A stretch of 64,000 bases of DNA from Ophiodon elongatus (lineage: Eukaryota > Chordata > Actinopteri > Perciformes > Hexagrammidae): the NCBI GenBank assembly GCA_016806645.1, contig JACSYO010002007.1, forward strand, positions 220,001 through 284,000, in the 5' to 3' direction. The translations under genes and the position numbers were made by a program. This document shows, one piece after another, positions 34,322-46,198 of the stretch (position 1 is its first letter; each line of letters opens with the position of its first letter). The notes under the pieces were generated by a model. That model made no database searches, was not told the origin of the DNA, and was given only the letters and a program-made list of their open reading frames with translations.

Positions 34322-34654
34322 GACGTCCAGGTAGACGTCTCTCTGCCCGTCTCTCTCCCTGTCCGTCTCTTTGGCCGTCTGTCTCTCTCGCCGTCTGTCT
34401 CTCTGCTCTGATAATCTCGTGTGCTGTCCTCAGTGTATATCTGCGTACAGGACAAGGTGAGCTTTACTGATAGTTGTCTTTAGTTTTTCAGATCATATTT
34501 AAACTAATTATCTCTAATTTCACAAGAAGCTGCCGACTGATTGCAGATTACAGGAGTGTTTCCATGACAACCACAGCTGTTCCTATTAGATGAATGCTGT
34601 CAGTGTCTTCTTGACAAAGTCAGAATCCCTGCAAATCAGCCGGCCCAGACTCGG

Positions 34655-35890
34655 TCTCTCCCTCCACCTTGAAGCATTGTGCTGACTAGCTGTTTCCGGT
34701 GTTCACAGACAACTTCAACACCTCCCTGGAGACATGTCACGTTCCAGCCTGCTTCAAGGTCTCCACCATCATCCCCGTCCCCAAAAAAACAAGAATCACA
34801 GGACTTAATGACAACAAGTCTGTGGCCCTGAACTCTGTGGTCATGAAGTCTTTTGAGCGCCTCGTCCTGTCCCACCTTAAAACCCTCACCGACCCACTCC
34901 TGGACCCCCTGCAGTTTGCCTACAGAGCAAACAGGTCCGTAAACGACGCAGTCAACATGGCCCTCCACTTCATCCTGCAGCATCTGGACTCATCAGAAAC
35001 CTACGCCAGGATCCTGTTTGCAGACTTCAGCTCTGCCTTCAACACCATCATCCCGTCTCTGCTGCAGGACAAGCTCTCCCAGCTGCACGTGGATCATAGA
35101 CTTCCTGTCTGACAGGAAGCATTATGTGAAACTGGGAAAACATCTCTCAGCCTCTCGGACCATCGGCATCGGTTCCCGACAAGGCTGCGTTCGTTCCCCT
35201 CTGCTCTTCTCCCTGTACACCAACACCTGCACCTCCAGTCACTAGTCCGTCAAGCTCCTGAAGTTTGCGGATGACACCACCCTTAATGGACTCATCTCTG
35301 GTGGGGATGAGGCCGCCTACAGGTGGGAGACTGACCATCTGCTGAGATGAAACAACTTGGAGCTCAACGCTCTATAGACAGTGGACATGGTTGTGGATTT
35401 CCGGAAGAATGCGGCCCCACCCGCACCTATCACCCTGTGACTCCCTCCCACTTCCTGAGCTCCACCTTAACCCAAGACCTCAAATGGGAGCCGAACATCA
35501 GCTCCATCACCAAGAAGTCTCTGCAGAGGATGTTCTTCCTGAGGCAGCTGAAGAAGTTCAACCTGCCAAAGACAATGATGAGACTTCTCCACTGCCATCA
35601 TTGAGTCCATCCTCTGCTCCTCCATCATCATCTGGTACACTGCAGCCACCGCCAAGTACAAAGGCAGACTGCAGCGTATCATTCGCTCTGCTGAGACGGT
35701 GATCGGCTGCAATGTGCCCTCCCTGTTTGTTGTTTACCATATTTATCTATTGCACGATGTTTACTGTTTATATTGGTTTTTATTGTTTTATGGTTTTATT
35801 CTTCGTCTGTTTATTGTTATGCACCTTTCACTAGTCAAATTCCTTGTATGTGCAGCGTACTTGACCAATAAACGATTCTGATTCTGATTC
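34655..35890 (+). mobile_element. L2-like LINE fragment, copy B
   Basis: The plus strand reads VSTIIPVPKKTRITGLND, VALNSVVMKSFERLV, DPLQFAYRANRSVNDAVNM, ILFADFSSAFNTI, GSRQGCVRSPLLF and the catalytic LKFADDTTL box, then a 3' tail with CAATAAACGATTCTGATTC. Stops and frameshifts are present (TGA at 35111). Its 5' end is truncated, as is typical of LINEs. It lies upstream of SRCR gene B. Confidence 0.9.
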
Positions 35891-36478
35891 TTCTTATTTC
35901 TGATAGATGTGTTAACATCAGCAGTTACAGCTACTTACTACTACTACTATAACTACTGCAGTCTGTGTGTAACGGTTTGCTTTCTCTCACTGTAACTGAC
36001 TGTGTCTCACTGATGTTTCTGTGTTGTTTGACTTTCATTAGTCCTTCAGCTGCAGGATGTTTCTTTATTCACATCAACTCATATTGTGTTGCTCTGGAGG
36101 CTCATTTTTCAATCTCTGCTTTTCATTTAGAAATTGATTTGAAGCTATGAATCTGTTTGTGTTGTTTTTAGTTGCATCAACACTTTCAGTCATGCATGTA
36201 ACACATGAATTCAATGGGGAGACAACGTAACACCCCCTCCCACGAGGCCTCACGGGTCGGTAACGGGCTCTGCTTCACCCTTAGGGTCCTTTAAGGTGCC
36301 GTTCACCGACCAACCAACAGGGGGAGACCTGTTCTCAGACAAAAGCAAGCAGTGATTCAGATAAATCAACATCCTGAGCCTGAGAACTCCAGCTTCAAAC
36401 CCATCTGGATAATTCTGAGTCAGATCATCAGACGCAGATTCAGATATCGGAACATCCACACCTTCAGGGTCAGGATAG

Positions 36479-36638
36479 GTCCGTGCATGAAGTACAATTC
36501 ATCTGCCAGCGTTCACGTTGGAGAAGGAACAGGGCCAGTTTCGGGGTATTGCCTCATGTTTCTGCTCACAACATGGGTCTGTATCACAATACTTATTAAT
36601 CATAGTAATGAATGATGAATTGTACTTCATGCACAGAC
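36479..36638. mobile_element. small inverted-repeat element, copy B
   Basis: Arms 36482-36503 and 36614-36635 are inverted repeats with one mismatch, extending outward to GGTCCGTGC/GCACAGACC. It is the same element as at 21047-21209. Confidence 0.6.
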
Positions 36639-36786
36639 CAGGATCAACTTTACCTCCAGCTGTGTGATGAAATCCACCCATCCACAGGAAACACGAGGAC
36701 GAAACCATTAATCACTTTGTTCTACAAATAAACCAGTTCAGTACCTCTCACCACTGCACTCACGTCACAGGCAGGCTGGGCAATAA

Positions 36787-36903
36787 ATCCTACATCCTTA
36801 CTCCATCCTTACACCCTTACACCCTTACAGCCTTACACCCTTACACCCTCACACCCTTACACCCTTACAGCCTTACACCCTTAAATCTTTACATCCTTAC
36901 CAC
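36787..36903. repeat. 8-bp minisatellite (CCTTACAN)n, copy B
   Basis: About 14 units, against about 50 in unit A, in the same position relative to flanking sequence. Confidence 0.9.
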
Positions 36904-37780
36904 TCAACCAGAACCCGTTCTCTCTAAAGTCAACATACGGTCTGGTTGTTCTTCAGAAACGCTCCTCTGGCACCAACTCAAACCCTCACAGAACCTTTCA
37001 CCTTCTCCTAACTGCCCCCATGTTCCACAGACAGTGAGGAGCATGCGCCCTGAGGAGTTTGGCCCACACATCTTCTGACCGACGCAAAGCGGCAGCGACG
37101 CACTCAAACCCACTGTAATTAGACTCCTGAAAAACACCTCAGAAATATCCTACTGACAGATGCGGTGGTAGAACCCGACCTTCACTGTGTCCCTACAGAA
37201 GTGAGACCAGAACCTGAATGCAGCTCTGACTCACACATCTGGAAAGCTGGCTCTGCCTCCAACATTTCACAACTCTTAACTCCTTCCCTCGTGGACCTCC
37301 CCACCCAGGGTCCCTCCGAGAACAACAATAAAGAGGAAGGACTGATGAGGACCTCACCTGTCTAATCTGAGCGAGCTGTGGAATGTGACTCTTCATAAAG
37401 ACATAAAGCCACACAAGGAAAACGCATGCGCATCAATCAGCCAATCAGCTCTTTCGATCCCGGACCAGCCCCCACATTGATCTGTTCCCCGATTAAAGTC
37501 CAGGGGACGAGGGGGGGGGTAGGGGGTAACAGTGTAAATAAAGAGTTAAAGAGGTCATATTATTTTATTGTATAATAATTATTAATGCATTAAAGAGGTT
37601 TTTCTGGTTCATCCCTTTTTTGTTCGTGTAAACTCTTCTCCTGAACTTCCTGAATGTCACCAAGTTACACATTTGTATTTTACCTGCCATATTATATTGG
37701 ATTATATTATATTATATTACATTATATGATTTTATAATATATTATATTGGATTGGATTATACAATATTATATTGGATTAT
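36904..37780. other. conserved inter-unit spacer B
   Basis: Equivalent to 21766-22640. It holds no gene I can identify; the most open plus-strand stretch is at 37165-37365. Confidence 0.4.
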
Positions 37781-37824
37781 ATTATATTATATTATATTAC
37801 TCTGTGTGTGGGTTTAGACCTCAG

Positions 37825-37936
37825 TCTGCTTCAGTCCTGCTCCGTCTGTCTGGACTCCATCGATCACGTCCTGAGCTCCTCCGTCCTCAAATGTCTGTCT
37901 TGCCATGCCAGCTGGTTCCACAGGGACTGTGTGCAG
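37825..37936 (+). pseudogene. PHD-finger exon fragment (G2E3/PHF7-like), copy B
   Basis: A 112-nt exon-like block bounded by CCTCAG and GTGCAG|GTGG. It reads LLQSCSVCLDSIDHVL and KCLSCHASWFHRDCVQ, keeping the cysteine and histidine zinc ligands lost in copy A. No neighbouring exons of a G2E3-like gene are recognisable, so I treat it as an isolated fragment, though a real exon of an unseen plus-strand gene is possible. Confidence 0.6.
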
Positions 37937-38094
37937 GTGGTTGGACCCTTTGTTTTATTTCACTATATTCACCAGAAGTAAGGGTATGGAGTCATAGTAG
38001 TGCCATTAAAGTATGTATGTATGTATACGTGTATGTTTACGTATATATATATATATATATATGTGTTTGTGTATGTATACGTATGAGTTTACCG

Positions 38095-38375
38095 GAGTTC
38101 ACAAAAAAGCTAAATTCCTATAAAATAAGAAAATCCCATAATAAACTAAATTAGGTGTATTATTATAAAAAAATAGCTAAATCCATCATATAAAAATTAT
38201 ATGAACTTCTTATGAAATCAGAAAAGTATTTTATGATGAAATGAGCAAAATAGTAATCAAAAATATGTAAAATCTTTAATTAAACTCTTTACTTACAAGA
38301 TTCTTATGAAAACAAAAGATTCTTAATCACAAAAATAATCTCTTTTATTGTTGCTCCTATTTGTATTATCATGAA
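38095..38375. repeat. AT-rich degenerate satellite, block 4
   Basis: Close counterpart of 23075-23330, marking the boundary between units B and C. Confidence 0.7.
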
Positions 38376-39054
38376 TCTTTTAATTAAATGTCATCCTGCT
38401 GCCACAAGGGGGCGCTAAGGTGAAATCATGAAGTTAATTGAATTATTTAAATCACAAACACCAACAGATTCTCAACATTGAGTATCGTTATACAGAATGT
38501 AGAAGACATATGTCAATGTTTCATGTTTATTCTAATTTAATACATCACATTAATAATGTTCCTGATAGTCTTTGGTTTGTAAGACCCGGCTGCTTGGACT
38601 CTGGTAAACCTGATCTCAAGTCTAGTTTTCAAATGAAACTTTATATCTGTGAGGTGTTTTTAAAGATTCACGTCTTTAGCAGGAACCAATGGGCTTGAAG
38701 CTGAGAGCCACAGACAGGAAGTCAGAACGTATGAAGAGGCGACATATTGTTGAGAGTAAGAAAGACCGGCTATAATAATGTAATATAATATTCCCGCCTT
38801 TCGTGATCAGACTGGACCCAAGTTAAACAACCCTCTGATTTAAAGATCCATCAGAAATATTTGAATATTTGTGTTTTTTTTAGCTGCATGAACTCATTAA
38901 GTCCCGCCCACGGTTTAAGTGAGACTTGTACACGAACCGACTGGTCCGTCTGCCTGTCAATCAACAGATCAATATCTCTCTGAGCACATCAAGCTATTTT
39001 TCAGTAGGAATATACAGATATAACAATTCAATAATCTTGAAAGACGTGAAAAAA

Positions 39055-39057
<3 letters not shown>

Positions 39058-39098
<41 letters not shown>

Positions 39099-39121
39099 CG
39101 TGCGCGTGTGTGTATGCGTGA

Positions 39122-39197
<76 letters not shown>
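39058..39197. repeat. long (GT)n microsatellite
   Basis: About 140 bp of GT with a few TATG/GCGC interruptions; overlapping Cys-Val and Thr-His frames are artefacts. Confidence 0.95.
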
Positions 39198-39198
<1 letters not shown>

Positions 39199-39875
39199 GT
39201 TGTTATCTGCAATCAATCAACAGATCAATATCTCTGAGCACATCAGCCACCTTCCTGTGTGTTGCTATGGTGATCCATACCACAGCCTCAGTGTGCTTCT
39301 TCCTCCTTCACTGAAGAGTTTCATGTGATTTATTACTTCTGATGATTTAGTGAATCCTGATTAAAACTGACTGTTGTTGCACTTTATGAAGTTTCTCCTG
39401 TGAGAGCAGAGACGGAAGAAGTACTCACATCTGTTACTTCAGTAAAAGTACTAATACCACAGTGTAAAAGCACTCATTATGCACAATGGACCATTTCAGA
39501 ATAATAATATTTACATTTACAATATTTATATCTATATATGTATTATTGTATCACCCCTTTCCTTCAGTGAGTCATATATATTTTTGTATGTGTAAAAGGC
39601 GGAAAAGTTGCAGCGCCTGAAGTCCACGCTCAAAGAGAGTTCCTCTCCCCTCAGAGACACTTGTCCTGAGCTCCCTCAATTCTTGTCTTTACTTTTAAAG
39701 TAGTGATGTCACCAAGTCACACGTTTCTATTTGTACACACATTTTACTTTAATGAGTCCTTCATGAAGCAGAGAATAAACCTTGATGTTGGTGTGTGTGA
39801 GCAGTTTGTTCTCTGATCTAAAGATCCAACAGAAGTATTTGAATGAAGCACATGGTCTCTAAAGCAGAGTCCTAC

Positions 39876-39918
39876 CTGAGCTCCACAGCAGCAGCAGCAG
39901 CATCAACAGGTGATCCAT
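39876..39918 (-). CDS. orphan signal-peptide exon, unit C
   Basis: ATG at 39918, MDHLLMLLLLLWSS, phase 1 donor TCAG|GTAGGA, with the conserved upstream GCAGATATACACTGAGGACA-like block at about 39980-39999. No SRCR exons follow before the unit B signal exon. It could act as an alternative first exon spliced to gene B (31474), since the phase matches, or be a relic. Confidence 0.6.
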
Positions 39919-40230
39919 GACGTCCAGGTAGACGTCTCTCTGGCGTCTCTCTGCCGTCTGTGTGTCTGCGTGCTGTCCTCAGTGTATATCTGCATACAGG
40001 AAGAGGAGGAGCTCTACTGGTGGGTTAGCTGTCTTTAGTTTTACAGGAAGAGTCCTCGTCTGACTGAGTCTCTGGGAGCATCACAAGTCTCTTAATTGCA
40101 TCCCTGTTTCCCTGACTTGCATCTTTTCCTTGCGTCCTAGTCCCTCCATGCGAGGAGAGAGGAAACGAGGAAATATGTTTTATTGAGAAAAATGATCGTA
40201 TGTTTTCAGTTGATTTAACGGTGTTAAACA

Positions 40231-41543
40231 ACTAATACTAATAAAGACAGTTATCATCACTGTACTAATACTAATAAAGACAGTTATCACTGTACTAATA
40301 CTAATGAAGACACAGTTATCATCACTGTACTAATACTAATAAAGACAGTTATCACTGTACTAATACTAATAAAGACAGTTATCATCACTGTATTAATACT
40401 AATAAAGACAGTTATCACTGTACTAATACTAATAAAGACAGTTATCATCACTGTACTAATACTAATAAAGACACAGTTATCACTGTATTAATACTAATAA
40501 AGACAGTTATCATCACTGTACTAATAATAAAGACAGTTATCATCACGGTATTAATACTAATAAAGACAGTAATCATCACTGTACTAATACTAATAAAGAC
40601 AGTTATCACTGTACTAATACTAATAAAGACAGTTATCATCACTGTATTAATACTAATAAAGACAGTTATCACTGTACTAATACTAATAAAGACAGTTATC
40701 ATCACTGTACTAATACTAATAAAGACACAGTTATCACTGTATTAATACTAATAAAGACAGTTATCATCACTGTACTAATAATAAAGACAGTTATCATCAC
40801 GGTATTAATACTAATAAAGACAGTAATCATCACTGTACTAATACTAATAAAGACAGTTATCATCACTGTACTAATACTAATAAAGACAGTTATCATCACT
40901 GTACTAATACTAATAAAGACAGTAATCATCACTGTACTAATACTAATAAAGACAGTTATCATCACTGTACTAATACTAATAAAGACAGTAATCATCACTG
41001 TACTAATAATAAAGACAGTTATCATCACTGTACTAATAAAGACACAGTTATCATCACTGTACTAATACTAATAAAGACAGTAATCATCACTGTACTAATA
41101 CTAATAAAGACAGTTATCATCACTGTATTAATACTAATAAAGACAGTTATCATCACTGTACTAATAATAAAGACAGTTATCATCACGGTATTAATACTAA
41201 TAAAGACAGTAATCATCACTGTACTAATACTAATAAAGACACAGTTACCATCACTGTACTAATACTAATAAAGACAGTTATCATCACTGTACTAATAAAG
41301 ACAGTTATCATCACTGTACTAATACTAATAAAGACAGTTATCATCACTGTACTAATACTAATAAAGACACAGTTACCATCACTGTACTAATAAAGACAGT
41401 AATCATCACTGTACTAATACTAATAAAGACAGTAATCATCACTGTACTAATACTAATAAAGACAGTTATCATCACTGTACTAATACTAATAAAGACAGTT
41501 ATCATCACTGTACTAATACTAATAAAGACACAGTTACCATCAT
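40231..41543. repeat. 33-bp minisatellite with 24-, 27- and 30-bp variants
   Basis: About 1.3 kb of a unit reading CACTGTACTAATACTAATAA then AGACAGTTATCAT. Shorter variants lack CAT, TACTAA or both. A rarer unit marked by CATCACGGTATTAATAC recurs at 40541, about 40795 and about 41181, showing a higher-order repeat, the first pair about 254 bp apart. Nearly all length variants are multiples of three, which creates long but meaningless minus-strand frames. Confidence 0.97.
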
Positions 41544-41649
41544 CGTCTCTGTCACATGATCAGGTTCTTCTGTCCTCCATGTTAGTTTGACCATCTGTGT
41601 ACCACAGAACTATGAATCTATAGAGCCAGAGAAATAGAAAAGTAGGAAC

Positions 41650-43260
41650 GAGTTAGATTGTGTTTGAGGTCATTTTGAGTCTCTTTATAGTCGTTTTACA
41701 ACTTTTGTGGTTGTTTGAGTCTCTCTGTAGTTGGTTTACGTCTCATTTTCGTCATTCAACGTCGTTGTTTTACTTCTCTTTGTGGTTGTTTTAAAACTTT
41801 TGGTGTTTTGAGTCTCTTTGAAGTCATTTCATAACTTGTGTTGTTTTGAGTCTCTTTGAAGTCATTTCATAACTTGTGTTGTTGTTTTGAGTCTCTTTAC
41901 AGTCGGTTTACATTTCTTAGTAGTCGTTGAATATCTCTATGTCGTTGTTTTACATCTCTTCGTGGTTGTTTTAAAACCTGTGTTGTTTTAAGTTTCTTTG
42001 TAGCAGTTTACAAAATGTTGTGTTTGTTTGGAGTCTCTTTATAGGTGTTCTTCTCTTTGTAATAGTTTTACATCGTTTATCGGTGTTTTCACATCCCTTT
42101 GTAGTCGTATTAAAACTTTTTTGCTTGTTTTGAGTCTCTTTAGGTGGGCTTACATTTGTCGTTTTACTTTTCTTTCTGGTTGTTTTAAAAATGTTGTTGT
42201 TTTGAGTCTCTTTGTATAGGTTTACATTTCTTCGTAGTCATTTTACATCTGTCTGTTCACGTCTTTTTGTTGTATTTTTTTTAAAACTTTTGGTGTTTTG
42301 AGTCTCTTTATGTAGGCTTACATTTCTTTTTTTTCATTTTACGTCTCTTTGTAGTCGTTTTAAAACTTTTGTTGCGCTTTTTAGCCTCTTTATAGTAGGT
42401 TTATGTGTCTCAGTGGTGGTTTCTCTTTTCTTTTGGCTGGTTAAAAACCTTTGTGGTTGAGTTGAGTCTCTCTCTAGTCGTTTGTAAACTTGTTGTTTTG
42501 AGTCTCTCTATAGTAGGTTTATGTCTCTTTGTAGTGGTTTCACATCTCTGTAGTCGTTTTAAAACACATTGTAGCCGACTCACTGCTACTCGCGGGTCCT
42601 CCTCAACACAAACACAGTTATTGTTCACACAAACGTTCTTTATTATCATTAAAACAATGCAAACAGTCCAGCGTCCTCAATACAGTCTGACTCTCCCGGG
42701 CTGGTGTTCCTCTCTCTGTCCTCCGTTGTGTCACCGGCCAGCAGAGTTCCAGCCTGCTGCTGAACAGGATAAAGGATAATTAGCAACAGGTTACAGCTGT
42801 GCCAATTAAACTCAGCCTGAGACTGTTTCCCTGAAGCACTCCTACACATCTCTCCCCTGCAGCTGAGCACAGACCAGCCCCACTGCCACACTTGTGTTGT
42901 TTTGAGTCTCTTCAGAGGAGGTTTATGTTTCTTTGAAGTCGTTTTAATACTTTTTTGGTTGTTTTGAATCTCGTTGAAGTTGTTTTAAAATGTTTGTGGT
43001 TGTTTTAGTCTTTTTATAGTCGGTTTATATCTATTTGTAGTAGTTTTCAGTTTCTTTGTGGTTGTTTTAAAGCTTTTGTGGTTGTTTGGAGTCTCTCTGT
43101 AGTTGCATTATGTCTCTTTTGTAGTAGTCTTGTTACAATTATTTGTTATTTTGAGTCTCTTTATAGTCGGTTTATGTCTTTTTGGTTGTTTTATAACTTT
43201 TCTGGTTGTTTCGTGTCTTTTTCTCACTGCCTTTGTCAAATTGGTCCATTTAATCTTTTT
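41650..43260. repeat. degenerate GAGTCTCTTT minisatellite
   Basis: Phrases such as TTTTGAGTCTCTTTATAGTC, GGTTTACATTTC and GTCGTTTTAAAACTTTTGT recur about every 40-55 bp for 1.6 kb. The array is interrupted at 42570-42890 by an LTR-like insert and is represented in inverted orientation at 10.36-10.52 kb. Confidence 0.85.
42570..42890 (-). mobile_element. probable solo LTR
   Basis: A 321-bp unique block interrupts the minisatellite. On the minus strand it begins TGTGGCAGTGGGGCTGG and ends GAGTCGGCTACA (TG..CA ends), with an AATAAAG signal about 75 bp before its end, as in an LTR. No internal retroelement region accompanies it, and I saw no clear target-site duplication. Confidence 0.6.
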
Positions 43261-43284
43261 GAGCTGCATTTCTGAGAAACTGAA

Positions 43285-43440
43285 GATGTTAAATTTCACA
43301 AGAAGCTGCTGACTGATTGCAGATTACAGGACTGTTTCCATGACAACCAGGACATGCTGAGTTCCTATCAGATTAATGCTATCCGTGTCTTCTTATTATT
43401 TCCGGTACATGTTTCAACATCAGCAGTGGCTCCGATGAGG
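43285..43440 (+). repeat. segment shared with SRCR promoters and the inverted left flank
   Basis: TTTCACAAGAAGCTGCTGACT and TTTCCATGACAACCAG also occur upstream of the signal exons at about 20000-20110 and 34515-34620, and inverted at 10190-10340. It is probably another partial unit boundary. Confidence 0.75.
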
Positions 43441-44557
43441 AGCTTTAAGAATAACTCTGTAGAAACAGACCATCTTCTCTCTGGTGGTCTGTTTACTGAT
43501 GGAGGTCTATAGAGGCATCGGTATTAAATTGAGTTTTATATTCAGTTAAAAAATTCCTCATTGTCACTTTAAATATTCTTGCAGCTTTAGTGTGAAAACC
43601 TACAAAAAAGAAAAAACTGGAGCTTAACTCAGCGTCCGGTGATGGAGACTGTGTTACGTGGTTGAAAGCTCTGGAAAAAGCTGCTAAATGTTGCAGTTTG
43701 AAAATGCGGATGCAACTTTGGTTAAATAAAAAAAAATAAAAAACTTGCATTCATTCAATTTATATCACGACACAAACTGATTAACAGCAGCCACTGAGCC
43801 CACAGCTGTTGTAATGCTGGACGTTTACAGACACAGTTCAGGGTTTAATGCTCCAAACACTGGAGCCAGAAATAATATTTCTATTCCTCCTTGATATCTG
43901 CACAAGGCTCCAAAAGGCCGTTGGCAGGTGCTTTAAATGTTTAGTTACAGTTAGTACAGTGCCTTTAAATGGCAAAAGAACACAGAACAAATGTCACTTA
44001 ATTTTAGTTATTTTATTTTTTAGTTCATATATTTATATTTTTTACTGATGAATCCAGATAGATTTAACTATAATTGAGTTTAGAACCCATTTTTAACACA
44101 ATTTAAATCGAAGATTTATGGCATCTTTTAACTTCTTCTTCACAGAATCACACATTAACTCCTGCTCCTTAATTGGTATGGTACCCCTCATTTCACGTAG
44201 CTTTTAATAAAGTCAAATGACATTTATAACCAAACTTGGAGATATTCAGCCCCAATATTCTACTGCAGTACAGAATACACTCTGCTTGTGACTTTTCTAG
44301 TTTAAAGAATCTGCCTCGATCTTACAAAGGCTCTCTCTGCTATTATTCCACACGTATCCATGCCTACATTACCCACAATGCAGCTCAATTCCTTGTTACC
44401 AAGAACACAACAGACTCTTGTTTCCATACCCGCAATACAGCTCAATTCCTTATTGCCACGGCAACAACCGACTCTTTTACATACAACAGAGATTCTGATT
44501 TAGAACAGGACGTAATGTCACTGGATGTATATATATATACATATATATATATATATT

Positions 44558-44589
<32 letters not shown>

Positions 44590-44688
44590 TATACACGTTT
44601 ATAAATATGTATACATATAATGTATATATACATACATATATGTATATGTATATGAATATACATATACCTATATATATATAGATATATC

Positions 44689-44970
44689 TATATATAAAAA
44701 GTAATACATTATATAGTAAAGGTAATACTTTTACTATATAATGTATGTTTTTTTAGAACATGTTCCTGTTTTAACTGCATTGATAACTTGGATTAATCTG
44801 TTTTCAATGTCATCAGGTCGAGAGCGAAATTAAAAAAGATTTCAATCTTGTGTTTTGAATTTTAGTTGTGGTTGCTGTAGATTTATAAGGATAATGTTCT
44901 AAAAAAAAACATATACATTATATAGTAAAAGTATTACCTTTACTATATAATGTATTACTTTTTATATATA
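44689..44970. repeat. long inverted repeat with self-palindromic arms
   Basis: Arms of about 72 bp (44689-44760 and 44895-44970) are near-perfect reverse complements around a 134-bp centre. Each arm is itself palindromic: TACATTATATAGTAAAGGTA pairs with TACTTTTACTATATAATGTA. This could form a cruciform or represent a foldback MITE. No transposase is present. Confidence 0.85.
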
Positions 44971-46032
44971 TATTTTGAAAAAGGTCATAAAAAGTAATTT
45001 TATAGAAAAGTTATAGTAAGTATGTAAAAACTAAATTCATTAAAAAGTCATAATAAAGTATGTCTTAAAAAAGTCGTATAGTATGTTGGAAAAAAGTCAG
45101 TATATTATGTAAAAAAAAGTAATTAAAAAGTCATAGTATAGCATGTTCAATAAAAAGTAGTAAAGCCAATGAAAAAAGCAAAACAAAGTCAGCATGTCGA
45201 AAATAGTCCTAAAAAAGTAATATTGTAGAATGTCGAAAAAAGTCATAGTATGGCAATTTGGAAAAATGTCATAAAAAAAGTAATTGTATAGAAAAGCTAT
45301 AGTATGTAAAATGTAGCATATACTATTCATAAACATAGTACATTATGAAAAATGTATATTTTATAAATGACTTTCTATGACCTTCATGAGACTAGACAGA
45401 CTTTTTAAATAGGATACAATACTATAAATTATGTCTTTCTACTGTATTGTGACTTTATTTATGACATTTGTGTCAACATACTGGTTTTCATCACATAATA
45501 TGCTATGACATTTTTATGGAATGCTATATTTAGATTTGTTTTCCAGGATATCCTCTTTGGTATAATGTTCTTTTGGTACACTTGGTTGAACCGGCCCTTT
45601 AAATCCATTTAAGACGTCAGTTATTTTAATGGTCGTCTTTGGGGCAATGACATTTTATATTTCTGACATGTTATTGACCAAACTATTGACTGATGAATCA
45701 AAGTTAAAGGTCTCATTTTGTCCAACACACAGTAAAAAACGTCATTTTTTGTAAAAATATTTTCTATGTTTATCAAAATAAAAGTTTTACCTAAGACAAG
45801 AGCTGGAATCATTAATCCTCGACATACGATTTAAATAGTAAAAATGATAGAAAATGTGAAAAATTCAGGTTTGACGCTTTCATTTTAAATATTAATTAAA
45901 AAGGTGCTATTTATGAGATTTATTTTGCCTCCCTTTTCTAATCGACTCCCAACATGAGCGGACGGTGTTTTTGCCTGAAGACGTTTAGATTTAAAAACAC
46001 TCACAGAGGCAGAGTGACTTCACAGCAGCCAT

Positions 46033-46198
46033 CTTGGGGTAAACACAGGCGTAATTAATAACACCAATTAGGGCCCCGTTCCATTTAGGTGGTTCAGGGC
46101 CCTGGTGTGGTGCATGCTGCCTTACTGGAACAGCTCCGTCACACTAAATGGGACGGGGCCCTAATTAATTCTAACATTACAGCTGTGTTTACCCCAAG
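46033..46198. mobile_element. palindromic MITE
   Basis: Outer 16-bp perfect inverted repeats CTTGGGGTAAACACAG (46033-46048) and its complement (46183-46198), plus inner 23-bp arms (46066-46088 and 46144-46166) with one mismatch that include TTAGGGCCCCGT. The whole 166 bp folds into one long hairpin. Confidence 0.8.

Larger units (their letters stand above)
23500..38470. repeat. segmental duplication unit B
   Basis: This is the longer and better preserved copy of unit A. It retains the Ig exon and more of the LINE, L2 and Gypsy sequences, and has gained a hAT-like insertion (27862-28520) and a dispersed repeat (about 33325-33585). Confidence 0.88.
38490..40030. repeat. segmental duplication unit C (truncated)
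   Basis: It starts with the same boundary sequence as units A and B (GATAGTCTTTGGTTTGTAAG; CTCAAGTCTAGTTTTCAAAT) but departs from them at about 38803. It continues with sequence shared with the inverted flank at 10.5-10.8 kb, a long GT run and the third signal-peptide exon. No SRCR exon is present. Confidence 0.8.

Noticed and set aside
39028..39237. Long Cys-Val and Thr-His frames
   Set aside because: Produced by a GT/CA microsatellite.
40448..41219. Repetitive 'STVMITVFISI' frames of 64-108 codons
   Set aside because: Minisatellite translation; frame openness follows from repeat lengths divisible by three.
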